Below are positions 41,971 to 50,308 of a DNA stretch of 64,000 nucleotides, piece after piece. The position numbers and the translations under genes were made by a program. This stretch comes from Streptomyces sp. GESEQ-35. GTDB lineage: Bacteria; Actinomycetota; Actinomycetes; Streptomycetales; Streptomycetaceae. Numbering within the stretch: position 1 is the first letter of the stretch; each line of letters begins with the position of its first letter. The notes below the pieces were generated by a model that saw only the letters and a list, made by a program, of their open reading frames with translations, was not told the DNA's origin and did no database searches. The stretch is taken from positions 124,001-188,000 of the forward strand of contig NZ_JAFFSX010000011.1 of the NCBI RefSeq assembly GCF_017948485.1. Reading direction: 5' to 3'.

Positions 41971-43014
41971 ATGTCTCGCAGCATCAATCTCGCAGTGATT
42001 CCCGGTGACGGCATCGGCCAGGAGGTCGTGGCCGAAGGCCTGAAGGTCCTCTCCGCCGTCCTTCCGCAGGATGTGAAGCTGGAGACGAAGGAGTACGACT
42101 TCGGCGCCCAGCGCTACCACGCCACGGGTGAGACCCTGACCGACGCCGACCTCGACGCCCTCAAGAAGCACGACGCCATCCTGCTCGGCGCCATCGGCGA
42201 CCCGTCGGTCCCGTCCGGTGTCCTGGAGCGTGGCTTCCTGCTCAAGCTCCGCTTCGCCTTCGACCACCACGTCAACCTGCGTCCGTCGAAGCTCCTTCCG
42301 GGTGTCGCCACGCCGCTCGCCGGTGAGCCGCAGATCGACTTCGTCGTGGTCCGCGAGGGCACCGAAGGCCCGTACACCGGCAACGGCGGCACCATCCGCA
42401 AGGGCACCGAGCACGAGGTCGCCACCGAGGTCTCCGTGAACACGGCCTTCGGTGTGGAGCGCGTGGTGCGTGACGCGTTCGCCCGCGCCCAGGCCCGTCC
42501 GCGCAAGAAGCTCGCGCTGATCCACAAGAACAACGTGCTGACCTTCGCGGGTCACCTGTGGACGAACGTCTTCAACAAGGTGGCCGAGGAGTTCCCCGAG
42601 GTCACCACCGAGTACATGCACGTGGACGCGGCGACCATCTACCTGGTCACGCAGCCTGAGCGGTTCGACGTGATCGTCACCGACAACCTCTTCGGCGACA
42701 TCATCACCGACCTCGCCGCGGCCGTCTCCGGCGGCATCGGCGTCGCCGCGAGCGGGAACATCAACCCGAGCGGTGACTTCCCGTCCATGTTCGAGCCCGT
42801 GCACGGCTCGGCCCCGGACATCGCCGGCCAGGGCAAGGCCGACCCCACCGCCACGGTCCTGTCCATCGCCCTGCTCCTGCGTCACCTCGGCCACGAAGCC
42901 GAGGCCGCCCGTATCGACGAGGCGGTCTCCGTCGACCTCGCCGAGCGCACCGGCAACCCCGCCCGCAGCACCGCCGAGATCGGCGACGCGCTGGCCGTAC
43001 GAGTAGCCGGCTGA
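41971..43014 (+). CDS. leuB: 3-isopropylmalate dehydrogenase
   Basis: LeuB oxidatively decarboxylates 3-isopropylmalate in leucine synthesis. The 347-residue enzyme has the family pattern: IPGDGIGQEVVAEGL at the N terminus, the substrate Arg residues around LKLRFAFDHHVNLRPSKLLPG, VVREGTEGPYTG, the catalytic Tyr/Lys region, and the NAD loop VHGSAPDIAGQGKADPTATVLS. Its -10 element ends just before the ATG, so the mRNA is probably leaderless. A strong terminator follows and separates it from ilvE. Confidence 0.97.
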   Translation: MSRSINLAVIPGDGIGQEVVAEGLKVLSAVLPQDVKLETKEYDFGAQRYHATGETLTDADLDALKKHDAILLGAIGDPSVPSGVLERGFLLKLRFAFDHHVNLRPSKLLPGVATPLAGEPQIDFVVVREGTEGPYTGNGGTIRKGTEHEVATEVSVNTAFGVERVVRDAFARAQARPRKKLALIHKNNVLTFAGHLWTNVFNKVAEEFPEVTTEYMHVDAATIYLVTQPERFDVIVTDNLFGDIITDLAAAVSGGIGVAASGNINPSGDFPSMFEPVHGSAPDIAGQGKADPTATVLSIALLLRHLGHEAEAARIDEAVSVDLAERTGNPARSTAEIGDALAVRVAG

Positions 43015-43031
43015 CCCGCCGCGCTGCACGA

Positions 43032-43063
43032 AGCCGCCGGGTATCAAGTGCCCGGCGGCTTTT
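43032..43063 (+). terminator. leuB terminator
   Basis: Perfect 10-bp arms, AGCCGCCGGG (43032-43041) and CCCGGCGGCT (43051-43060), are followed by a run of T. It lies 17 bases after the leuB stop. Confidence 0.9.
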
Positions 43064-43115
43064 CTATGTCCCCGTCGGGTGCCACCATCATCCTCTGGGT
43101 CGTATTCACGCCGTT

Positions 43116-43144
43116 TTCTTCCCCGGCGTCCCGCGAGCGATAAT
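43116..43144 (+). promoter_or_regulatory. Possible ilvE promoter
   Basis: GATAAT (43139-43144) with TTCTTC 17 bases upstream is the best hexamer pair before ilvE. It leaves a leader of about 105 bases, which contains an imperfect hairpin closed by ACGTC (43179-43183) and GACGT (43208-43212). Confidence 0.4.
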
Positions 43145-43255
43145 CGAACGCGGAGCCGCAGATTGAGGGAATGCTCGGACGTCCTAGCACTGGCCACTGG
43201 CAGTACTGACGTGACCGCGGCCCGCCACAACCAAACCGGTGAAGGACATCTACTC

Positions 43256-44344
43256 ATGACGACGCCCACGATCGAGCTCAAGCCCTCGGCCTCGCCACTC
43301 TCCGCAGCGGAGCGCGAGGCGATCCTGGCCAACCCAGGGTTCGGCCGCCACTTCACCGACCACATGGTGGTCATCAAGTGGACGGAGGGCCGCGGCTGGC
43401 ACGACGGCCAGCTCGTCCCGTACGCGCCGCTCTCTTTGGACCCGGCCACCATGGTCCTGCACTACGCGCAGGAGATCTTCGAGGGCCTGAAGGCCTACCG
43501 CCAGTCCGACGGCTCCGTCGCCACCTTCCGCCCGGACAAGAACGCCAAGCGCTTCCAGGCGTCCGCCCGCCGCCTCGGCATGCCGGAGCTGCCGGTCGAG
43601 ACTTTCATCGAGGCGTGCGACGCGCTGGTGAAGCAGGATCAGGCGTGGGTGCCGGCGCACGGCGGCGAGGAGTCCCTCTATCTACGTCCGTTCATGATCG
43701 CCACCGAGGTCGGCCTGGGTGTGAAGCCGGCCGGCGAGTACCTCTTCCTGGTCATCGCCTCGCCCGCGGGCGCCTACTTCCCGGGCGGCGTCAAGCCGGT
43801 CTCCATCTGGCTCTCCGAGGACCGCGTCCGCGCCGTCCCCGGCGGCATGGGCGACGCCAAGACGGGCGGCAACTACGCGGCCTCCCTCCTCGCTCAGGCC
43901 GAGGCCGCCGCCAAGGGCTGCGACCAGGTCTGCTACCTCGACGCGGTCGAGCACAAGTGGATCGAGGAACTCGGCGGCATGAACCTGTACTTCGTGTACG
44001 GCGACAAGATCGTCACCCCCGCTCTCACCGGCTCCATCCTGGAGGGCGTCACCCGCGACTCCCTGCTCACCGTCGCCCGTGACCTCGGCTACACCTCCGA
44101 GGAGGGCCGCGTCTCCATCGACCAGTGGCAGCGCGACGCCGAGAACGGCACCCTCACCGAGGTCTTCGCCTGCGGTACGGCGGCGGTGATCACGCCGGTC
44201 GGCACGGTCAAGCGCGAGGGCGTCGAGTGGCGGCAGTCGGGGGGCGAGCCGGGCGAGGTCACGCTGAAGCTCCGGCAGGCCCTCCTCGACATTCAGCGGG
44301 GTGTCACCGAGGACAAGCACGGCTGGATGCACCGGCTCGGCTAG
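43256..44344 (+). CDS. ilvE: Branched-chain amino acid aminotransferase
   Basis: IlvE catalyses the last step of valine, leucine and isoleucine synthesis with pyridoxal phosphate. The 362-residue protein is the class II (BCAT2-like) type. LHYAQEIFEGLKAYRQSDG is the N-terminal family segment. The PLP-binding Lys is in GGMGDAKTGGNYAASL near residue 203. The C-terminal part has NLYFVYGDKIVTPALTGSILEGVTRDS and EVFACGTAAVITPVG. ATG 43256 was chosen over the frame start at 43079, since the extension lacks signals and overlaps the promoter. Confidence 0.96.
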   Translation: MTTPTIELKPSASPLSAAEREAILANPGFGRHFTDHMVVIKWTEGRGWHDGQLVPYAPLSLDPATMVLHYAQEIFEGLKAYRQSDGSVATFRPDKNAKRFQASARRLGMPELPVETFIEACDALVKQDQAWVPAHGGEESLYLRPFMIATEVGLGVKPAGEYLFLVIASPAGAYFPGGVKPVSIWLSEDRVRAVPGGMGDAKTGGNYAASLLAQAEAAAKGCDQVCYLDAVEHKWIEELGGMNLYFVYGDKIVTPALTGSILEGVTRDSLLTVARDLGYTSEEGRVSIDQWQRDAENGTLTEVFACGTAAVITPVGTVKREGVEWRQSGGEPGEVTLKLRQALLDIQRGVTEDKHGWMHRLG

Positions 44345-44377
44345 GCGGTTCGTTCGTCCGCGTGCCGGTGGGGGCTG

Positions 44378-44410
44378 GTCGCGCAGTTCCCCGCGCCCCT
44401 AAAGGGGCGC
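44378..44410. repeat. Dispersed intergenic palindromic repeat, copy 2
   Basis: It is identical over its first 23 bases to 2574-2596, then has GGGGCGC pairing with GCGCCCC around TAAA. It lies between ilvE and the convergent NCS1 permease, where it may act as a terminator. Confidence 0.6.
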
Positions 44411-44430
44411 TGACCGAACCGCAGCCGACT

Positions 44431-45867
44431 TCACCGACTCGCTTGGACCTCCGCCGTTCGGGCCGCCGCGGACTCCACGTCCGCGGCGGCCCCTTCGCGT
44501 GCGGTGAGCAGGTACGTCAGCCCGCCGACCACCCCCGACAGCAGGAAGCTGCAGTCCACCCCGCCGGTCAGCGACAGCAGCGGGCCCTCGTACGACGGCA
44601 GCGAGACCGCAAGCAGGCCGACCACGGCACCGAGCGCCCAGGAAAGCGTCGCCGGGATGTTCCAGCCACTCCGGTACCAGTAAATGCCGCCCCGCGCACG
44701 GCGGTTGAAGACCTGGAGGGCCTCCGCGTCGTACACCCCTCCGCAGCGGACGTACCCGATGAGCGTGATCACCGCCCATGGCGTGCCGATCGCCGTCAGC
44801 AGCAGGACGAAGGACGTCATCGCGTCCTGTGCCGTCGAGGCGTAGTGCCCGACGAACACGCAGACCGTGGCGACGACCGCCACCGCGCAGGTCGCCCGTG
44901 CGCGGGAGGCGCGCGGCAGGATCGCGTCCAGGTCGAGGCCCATCGAGTAGAGCATCAGGCCCGCGTTGCCGACCGATCCCGCGGCGGCGGCCAGCAGCAG
45001 GGGGACCAGGTACCAGGCGGGGGACGCGTCGACGAGCGGGCCCGCGTAGTCGAGGGCGGCGCGGGCGGCGTATGCCGTGAAGGTGCCGAAGAGCTGGGGG
45101 ATCAGCAGGCCCGCCATGAGGCCCAGCCAGGTCGCGTGCAGGACCCGGCGCGAGGTGTGGCGGGCCGGGGAGATGTAGCGGGTGTAGTCGCCGAGGAGGG
45201 TGATGAAGGCGACCGGCCCGGACAGGCCCGCCGCCACCGTCGCCAGCAGCCACGTCGGCCAGAATTCGCCCAGCAGATAGCCGCCCGTCTCCGGCAGGGC
45301 GCCCGTCGTGAAGTCCGGGGCGTACGCGAACACACCGAGCGCCAGCAGGCCCGTCATGCCGATCGCGAGGACGCGGGACATGGCGAGGAGGACGCGGTAG
45401 CCGTAGACCGCGCCGGCCACGGTCGCCGCGGCAAGCAGCCCGTACACGATGCCGTACGACAGTCCGCTCGCCGGCAGCCCGAACAGCCGGCCCAGGACGC
45501 CCACCGTCACATCGCCGCCGATCCAGACGGTCAGCGCGGTGTAGCCGAGGGCGAGCAGGAGGCCGACGACCGAGCCGACCAGGCGGCCGCGCACGCCGAA
45601 CTGGGCACCGGAGGAGGTGGAGAGGTTGGTGGCGGTGCGCAGGGAGACCAGCGCCAGCGGGGCCGTGAACAGCGTGCCGAGAACCGTGCCTGCGACGATC
45701 GAGCTCACCGACGCCCACCAGCCGAGGCCGAAGGACGGCGGCAGCCAGCCGAAGACGATCACGCCGAGGCAGAGATTCGAGCCGAGCAGGATCGAGACGA
45801 GGTCACGGGGGGAGCTGGTGCGTTCCTCGTCCGGGACGGTGTCGACTCCGCGCAGTTCCATCGGCAT
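44431..45867 (-). CDS. NCS1-family nucleobase/hydantoin permease
   Basis: The 478-residue transporter has about 12 helices and belongs to the NCS1 family (cytosine, purine, allantoin and hydantoin uptake with H+ or Na+). Typical parts are SPRDLVSILLGSNLCLGVIVFGWLPP, GAQFGVRGRLVGSVVG near helix 3, and the middle LLGDYTRYISPARHTSRR. It is divergent from the urease-like operon, and a perfect palindrome lies between them, so both sides may be co-regulated. This suggests import of a nitrogen compound that ends in urea, carbamate or ammonia. The exact substrate cannot be read from sequence. ATG 45867 follows GGAGACGAG. Confidence 0.87.
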   Translation of the reverse strand: MPMELRGVDTVPDEERTSSPRDLVSILLGSNLCLGVIVFGWLPPSFGLGWWASVSSIVAGTVLGTLFTAPLALVSLRTATNLSTSSGAQFGVRGRLVGSVVGLLLALGYTALTVWIGGDVTVGVLGRLFGLPASGLSYGIVYGLLAAATVAGAVYGYRVLLAMSRVLAIGMTGLLALGVFAYAPDFTTGALPETGGYLLGEFWPTWLLATVAAGLSGPVAFITLLGDYTRYISPARHTSRRVLHATWLGLMAGLLIPQLFGTFTAYAARAALDYAGPLVDASPAWYLVPLLLAAAAGSVGNAGLMLYSMGLDLDAILPRASRARATCAVAVVATVCVFVGHYASTAQDAMTSFVLLLTAIGTPWAVITLIGYVRCGGVYDAEALQVFNRRARGGIYWYRSGWNIPATLSWALGAVVGLLAVSLPSYEGPLLSLTGGVDCSFLLSGVVGGLTYLLTAREGAAADVESAAARTAEVQASR

Positions 45868-45892
45868 GGCTCGTCTCCTTCATGTTGCCCAG

Positions 45893-45915
45893 CATTTAGA
45901 ACGGCACTCAATGTG
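45893..45915. promoter_or_regulatory. Weaker copy of the urease-operon operator
   Basis: CATTTAGAA, 5 bases, then CTCAATGTG matches the perfect palindrome at 45961 in 14 of 18 arm positions. It lies 26 bases before the permease start, suggesting that the same regulator acts on both divergent promoters. Confidence 0.5.
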
Positions 45916-45960
45916 GTTCACTCGATGGAGAACGTCAAGACTTCCGTTCATGGACGCGCG

Positions 45961-45983
45961 CATTTAGAGTGATGCTCTAAATG
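45961..45983. promoter_or_regulatory. Perfect palindromic operator before the urease-like operon
   Basis: Arms CATTTAGAG and CTCTAAATG (9 bp each, perfect) are separated by TGATG. It covers a possible -10 (TAGAGT) and ends 14 bases before the ATG, a place for repression. The regulator is not proven; the TetR gene at the operon end is the first candidate. Confidence 0.8.
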
Positions 45984-45997
45984 AAGGGAACGACGAC

Positions 45998-46678
45998 ATG
46001 CGGCTGACCCCCACCGAACGCGACCGGCTGCTGCTCTTCGGGGCCGCCGAGCTGGCCCGGGCGCGGCGCGCCCGAGGCCTCCGGCTCAATGTGCCGGAGG
46101 CCACCGCACTCATCGCGGACACCGTCTGCGAGGCCGCCCGGGACGGTGTCCGGCTCGCCGAGGCCATCGAGCGCGCCCGGTCGGTCCTGGGGCCGGACGA
46201 CGTGCTGCCGGGCGTCGCCGACGTGGTCACCGAGGTGCATGTCGAGGCCGTCTTCGACGACGGTTCGCGGCTCGCGGTGGTCTCGGATCCCCTCGGGGGC
46301 GGGCTGGGGGCGGGTGCCCCTGGTGCACTGCTGCCAGGGCCCGAGCACGCCGAGGTCGAGGCGGCCGTACGGCTGAAGGTCACCAACACCGCGACGGTGC
46401 CGGTCTCCGTGACGTCCCACTTCCACTTCTTCGAGGCCAACCCGCGGCTCGACTTCGTACGCGAGCGGGCCTACGGGATGCGGCTCGCCGTGCCCGCCGG
46501 GTCGTCGGTGCGGTTCGGGCCGGGGGAGAGCGTCGAGGTCGGGCTCGTGCCGATCGGGGGTGACCGGATCGCGATCGGGTTCGCCGGTCTGGTCGACGGG
46601 GCGCTGGACGCGCCGGGGGTGAAGGAAGAGGCCCTGCGCAGGGCCGCCGCCTGCGGATATCTGGGAGCTGAGCTGTGA
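45998..46678 (+). CDS. ureAB: Fused urease gamma/beta-like subunit
   Basis: The 226-residue protein joins UreA and UreB in one chain. Residues 1-100 match the gamma subunit (LTPTERDRLLLFGAAELARARRARG, LNVPEATALIADTVCEAARDG). Residues from about 100 match the beta subunit, with TSHFHFFEANPRLDF and RLAVPAGSSVRFGPGESVEVGLVPIGG. GAAGGGA lies upstream of the ATG. The stop overlaps ureC by 4 bases (GTGA). Such fusions occur in some bacterial ureases. The alpha partner is unusual, so true urease activity is uncertain. Confidence 0.88.
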   Translation: MRLTPTERDRLLLFGAAELARARRARGLRLNVPEATALIADTVCEAARDGVRLAEAIERARSVLGPDDVLPGVADVVTEVHVEAVFDDGSRLAVVSDPLGGGLGAGAPGALLPGPEHAEVEAAVRLKVTNTATVPVSVTSHFHFFEANPRLDFVRERAYGMRLAVPAGSSVRFGPGESVEVGLVPIGGDRIAIGFAGLVDGALDAPGVKEEALRRAAACGYLGAEL

Positions 46679-48348
46679 ATCCGTACGAGTACGCCGCCAC
46701 GCACGGCCCGCGGGCCGGCGACCGCGTCCGGCTCGGCGACTCCGGGCTGACCGTCCTCGTCGAGTCCGACGCGCAGAAGTACGGCGACGAGTTCCTCGCC
46801 GGGTTCGGCAAGACCGCGCGCGACGGGCTGCACCTCAAGGCCGCCGCCGTGCGCGAGACCTGTGACGTCGTCATCAGCAACGTGGTCGTGATCGACGCCG
46901 TGCAGGGGATCCGGAAGGTCTCCATCGGCATCCGCGAGGGGCGCATCTGCTCCGTCGGGCGGGCCGGGAACCCCGACACCCTCGACGGAGTCGACGTCGT
47001 CGTCGGCACCGGTACGTCGATCGTGTCCGGCGAGGGGCTCATCGCCACCGCCGGTGCCGTCGACACACACGTCCATCTGCTGTCGCCGCGGATCATGGAG
47101 GCGTCGCTGGCGTCCGGCGTGACGACGATCATCGGGCAGGAGTTCGGGCCGGTGTGGGGGGTCGGGGTCAACTCGCCCTGGGCGCTGAAGCACGCCTTCA
47201 ACGCGTTCGACGCCTGGCCGGTCAACATCGGGTTCCTGGGCCGGGGTTCGTCGTCGCACGAGGCGCCCCTGGTGGAGGCCCTGGCCGAAGGGGGCGCCTC
47301 CGGTTTCAAGGTGCACGAGGACATGGGCGCCCATACGCGGGCGCTGGACACCGCGCTCAGGGTCGCCGAGGAGCATGACGTCCAAGTCGCCCTGCACAGC
47401 GACGGGTTGAACGAGTGCCTGTCGGTCGAGGACACCCTGCGCGTCCTGGAAGGCCGCACCATCCACGCCTTCCACATCGAGGGCTGCGGCGGCGGACATG
47501 TGCCGAACGTGCTGAAAATGGCGGGAGTTCCGAACGTCATCGGCTCCTCCACCAACCCCACCCTCCCCTTCGGCCGGGACGCGGTCGCCGAGCACTACGG
47601 CATGATCGTCTCCGTCCACGACCTGAAGACCGACCTGCCGGGCGACGCGGCGATGGCCCGTGACCGCATCCGCGCCGGGACGATGGGTGCCGAGGACGTG
47701 CTGCACGACCTGGGCGCGATCGGCATCACGTCGTCGGACGCGCAGGGCATGGGCCGCGCGGGCGAGACCGTTCGCCGTACCTTCGCGATGGCCGGGAAGA
47801 TGAAGGCCGAGTTCGGCGCCCCGGACGACGGCCACGACAACGAACGCGTCCTGCGCTACCTGGCCAAGCTGACCATCAACCCGGCCATCGCGCACGGTCT
47901 GTCGCACGAGGTCGGGTCGATCGAGGCCGGCAAGCTCGCCGACATCGTGCTGTGGCGGCCGGAGTACTTCGGGGCCAAGCCGCAGCTCGTACTGAAGGCC
48001 GGCTTCCCGGCGTACGGCGTGGTCGGCGACCCCAACGCGGCCACCGACACCTGCGAACCCCTCGTCCTCGGACCGCAGTTCGGGGCGTACGGCGCGACGC
48101 CCGCCGACCTCTCGGTGGCCTTCGTCGCGCGGGCCGCCCTCGATCAGGGCAACGACTCGATGCCGACGCGCCGCCGCAGGGTCGCCGTGCGCGGCACACG
48201 CGGAATCGGACCGGCCGACCTGCGCCTCAACTCCCGTACCGGAACCGTCGACGTCGACCAGCGCACCGGCCTGGTCACCCTCGACGGCGACCCGCTCCGC
48301 TCCGAGCCGGCCGAGTCCGTCTCCCTCAACCGTCTGTACTTCCTGTGA
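46675..48348 (+). CDS. ureC: Diverged urease alpha-like amidohydrolase
   Basis: The 557-residue protein is a UreC-type amidohydrolase. By alignment from memory to the Klebsiella enzyme, all metal ligands are present: His132 and His134 in DTHVH, carbamylatable Lys212 in GFKVHED, His241 in ALHSD, His267 in FHIEG and Asp355 in SSDAQ. The catalytic-side Arg331 and flap His315 also remain. The flap Cys is Val314 and the next His is Asp316. The loop usually reading GTHATT after the GP pair is replaced (GVGVNS) and is three residues shorter. No ureD, E, F or G gene is in the window. It may be a urease matured by accessory proteins encoded elsewhere, or an enzyme for another urea-like or guanidino substrate. 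Confidence 0.85.
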   Translation: MNPYEYAATHGPRAGDRVRLGDSGLTVLVESDAQKYGDEFLAGFGKTARDGLHLKAAAVRETCDVVISNVVVIDAVQGIRKVSIGIREGRICSVGRAGNPDTLDGVDVVVGTGTSIVSGEGLIATAGAVDTHVHLLSPRIMEASLASGVTTIIGQEFGPVWGVGVNSPWALKHAFNAFDAWPVNIGFLGRGSSSHEAPLVEALAEGGASGFKVHEDMGAHTRALDTALRVAEEHDVQVALHSDGLNECLSVEDTLRVLEGRTIHAFHIEGCGGGHVPNVLKMAGVPNVIGSSTNPTLPFGRDAVAEHYGMIVSVHDLKTDLPGDAAMARDRIRAGTMGAEDVLHDLGAIGITSSDAQGMGRAGETVRRTFAMAGKMKAEFGAPDDGHDNERVLRYLAKLTINPAIAHGLSHEVGSIEAGKLADIVLWRPEYFGAKPQLVLKAGFPAYGVVGDPNAATDTCEPLVLGPQFGAYGATPADLSVAFVARAALDQGNDSMPTRRRRVAVRGTRGIGPADLRLNSRTGTVDVDQRTGLVTLDGDPLRSEPAESVSLNRLYFL

Positions 48349-48359
48349 GGACCACCCCG

Positions 48360-49400
48360 ATGAACAAGGCCGCCGCCGACGGCTTCCGAATGCCCGCCGA
48401 ATGGACCCCGCACGAGCGCACCTGGATGGCGTGGCCGGGCCCCAACCCGACCTTCGAGGACCTGGACGACCTCGCCGACGCACGCCTCGCCTGGGCGGCG
48501 GTCGCGCGCGCGATCCGCCGGTTCGAGCCGGTGACGGTGGTGTGCGGACCGGGACAGTCGGCGCACGCACGGACGCTGCTGGGCGACGGCATCGAGACGG
48601 TCGAACGCGACCTCGACGACGCCTGGATGCGGGACATCGGCCCGACCTTCCTGACCAACGGGCGTGAACTCGCCGCCGTCGACTGGACGTTCAACGGCTG
48701 GGGCGCCCAGAGCTGGGCCCGCTGGGAGCACGACGCGAAGATCGCCGCGTATGTGGCGGACCTGGCGGGTGCGGTGACGACGTACACCTCGAAGCTGGTC
48801 AACGAGGGCGGTGCGATCCACGTCGACGGCGAGGGCACGGTCCTGCTGACGGAGACGGTCCAGCTCGGCCCCGAGCGCAATCCGGGCTGGACGAAGGGAC
48901 AGGCCGAAGCCGAGATCCACGACCGGCTCGGCACCCGCAAGGCGATCTGGCTGCCCCGGGGACTCACCGGCGACTATCCCCCGTACGGCTTCGGCACCCT
49001 CGGCCATGTCGACATCGTCGCCGCGTTCGCCCGCCCGGGCGTTGTGGTCGCCCACTCCCAGCCGGACCCGGCGCACCCCGACCACGAGGTGACGAATGAG
49101 GTCATCGGCCTCCTGAAGGCGCAGACGGACGCGCGCGGCCGGCGCCTGGAGGTCGTCGAGATCCCCGCGCCGACCGTCCTGGAGGCCGACGGCCACTGGG
49201 CCGACTACTCCTACCTCAACCACTACCTCTGCAACGGCGGCGTCGTCCTGTGCTCCTTCGACGACCCGCGCGACGAGATCGCGGCCGGGATCTTCCGCCG
49301 GTTGTTCCCGGAGCGGACGGTGACGCTCGTGGACGCCCGTACGATCTTTGCCGGTGGCGGTGGCATCCACTGCATCACCCAGCAGCAGCCCAGAATCTAG
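48360..49400 (+). CDS. aguA: Agmatine deiminase
   Basis: The 346-residue enzyme belongs to the agmatine/peptidyl-arginine deiminase superfamily. It hydrolyses agmatine to N-carbamoylputrescine and ammonia. Family motifs are PHERTWMAWP near residue 18, DDAWMRDIGPTFL, LVNEGGAIH, GHVDIVAAF and the catalytic Cys in GGGGIHCITQQQP at the C terminus. ATG 48360 follows GTGAGGACC, 11 bases after the ureC stop, so it is in the urease-like operon. The operon therefore combines two enzymes acting on guanidino- or urea-type groups. Confidence 0.92.
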   Translation: MNKAAADGFRMPAEWTPHERTWMAWPGPNPTFEDLDDLADARLAWAAVARAIRRFEPVTVVCGPGQSAHARTLLGDGIETVERDLDDAWMRDIGPTFLTNGRELAAVDWTFNGWGAQSWARWEHDAKIAAYVADLAGAVTTYTSKLVNEGGAIHVDGEGTVLLTETVQLGPERNPGWTKGQAEAEIHDRLGTRKAIWLPRGLTGDYPPYGFGTLGHVDIVAAFARPGVVVAHSQPDPAHPDHEVTNEVIGLLKAQTDARGRRLEVVEIPAPTVLEADGHWADYSYLNHYLCNGGVVLCSFDDPRDEIAAGIFRRLFPERTVTLVDARTIFAGGGGIHCITQQQPRI

Positions 49401-49409
49401 GAGTCGTGG

Positions 49410-50009
49410 ATGGCCGGCGTCCGGAAGAACGCGCCCCCGCGCGAAGACGTCCTGGTCGCCGCCATGCAGATGATCGCCGAGCGCGGTCTGGAGAAGCTCA
49501 CCATGGCGGCGCTCGGCCGCGAGGTCGGTATGAGCAGCGGCCATCTCCTCTACTACTTCCACTCCAAGGACGAGCTGCTGCTGCGGACCCTGGAGTGGAG
49601 CGAGGGCAGGCTGGGCGCCGAACGCGGCCGGCTGCTGACCCGATCCGCGCCGGCCCGTGAACGCCTCGACGCATACGTCGACCTGTATGTCCCCGACGGT
49701 CACCGCGACCCGCACTGGACACTCTGGCTTGAGGTCTGGAACCGCTCGCAGAACGCCGATGACGACGCCAGGGAACGCCAGGCCGCGATCGAGGGCGCCT
49801 GGCACCGCGACCTGGTGGCACTGCTGGCGGAGGGGGTGTCGAGGGGAGAGTTCCGCCGGGTCGACCCGGACCGTTTCGCGGCCCGACTGCGCGCCCTGCT
49901 CGACGGCTTCTCCATCCATGTGGCGATCGGGCTGCGCGGCACGGACCGAGCGCAGATTCTCGGCCACGTACGGGAGTTCCTCGACGAGAGCCTCCTCGCG
50001 GACGTCTGA
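49410..50009 (+). CDS. TetR family regulator of the urease-like operon
   Basis: The 199-residue protein has an N-terminal TetR helix-turn-helix (VLVAAMQMIAERGLEKLTMAALGREVG, then SSGHLLYYFHSKDELL), of the BetI/RutR-like subgroup. The C-terminal ligand domain continues to residue 199. It begins nine bases after the agmatine deiminase stop and is probably the last gene of the operon. It is the leading candidate to bind the palindrome at 45961, but this is inference. Confidence 0.88.
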   Translation: MAGVRKNAPPREDVLVAAMQMIAERGLEKLTMAALGREVGMSSGHLLYYFHSKDELLLRTLEWSEGRLGAERGRLLTRSAPARERLDAYVDLYVPDGHRDPHWTLWLEVWNRSQNADDDARERQAAIEGAWHRDLVALLAEGVSRGEFRRVDPDRFAARLRALLDGFSIHVAIGLRGTDRAQILGHVREFLDESLLADV

Positions 50010-50084
50010 GCGGACGCCCTGGTTGTACGTATTACGACCGATTGACCCTGTAGCGCGTGGTGCGTTTGCCTCGAAGGGAGCCCT

Positions 50085-50262
50085 AGGCCCTGCCGTCAAG
50101 GCTCCCGCCTGCCTCGCGGTGCCGGGCACGCACGCTCGCCGCGTTGCCGAACCGCCCACGTGGCTCCGCCACGAGGGCGCTCCGGCGCCTTGCGATCGCA
50201 CGCACCCGGCACCGCGAGGCCCGCCCTTCGGGCGGACGACGGGAGCCTTGACGGCAGGGCCT
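50085..50262. repeat. 178-bp nested inverted-repeat element
   Basis: The outermost 23 bp are perfectly complementary (50085-50107 with 50240-50262). Inside lies a second perfect 16-bp pair (50111-50126 with 50205-50220). Smaller hairpins include CCGCCC/GGGCGG at 50221-50235 and CGTGGC/GCCACG at 50159-50173. The element fills most of the gap between the TetR gene and the beta-propeller gene. It could fold as a long branched RNA or a DNA cruciform. No coding frame in it looks real. Confidence 0.8.
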
Positions 50263-50308
50263 GCGCGGGGCCGGGGGAGATGCGTCCACGGGGATCTCAG
50301 GGGGGAAC

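Noticed and set aside
43066..43143. A 25-codon frame before ilvE with Ile-Ile-Leu-Trp-Val-Val, like a branched-chain leader peptide
   Set aside because: Its ATG lies at the T-rich tail of the leuB terminator with no ribosome binding site, and the best ilvE promoter (43116-43144) lies inside or after it. No clear terminator follows before ilvE.
41832..43452. Extension of the phosphatase frame upstream through leuB on the minus strand
   Set aside because: The phosphatase begins with its Tat signal near 41829. The extension is antisense to leuB and ilvE and has no family match.
46290..46345. GGGGGCGGGCTGGGGGCGGGTGCCCC tract in ureAB as another copy of the in-frame repeat
   Set aside because: It lacks the TGGGGGCACCTCCCG core and lies at the natural gamma/beta linker, so plain GC-rich linker coding is enough.
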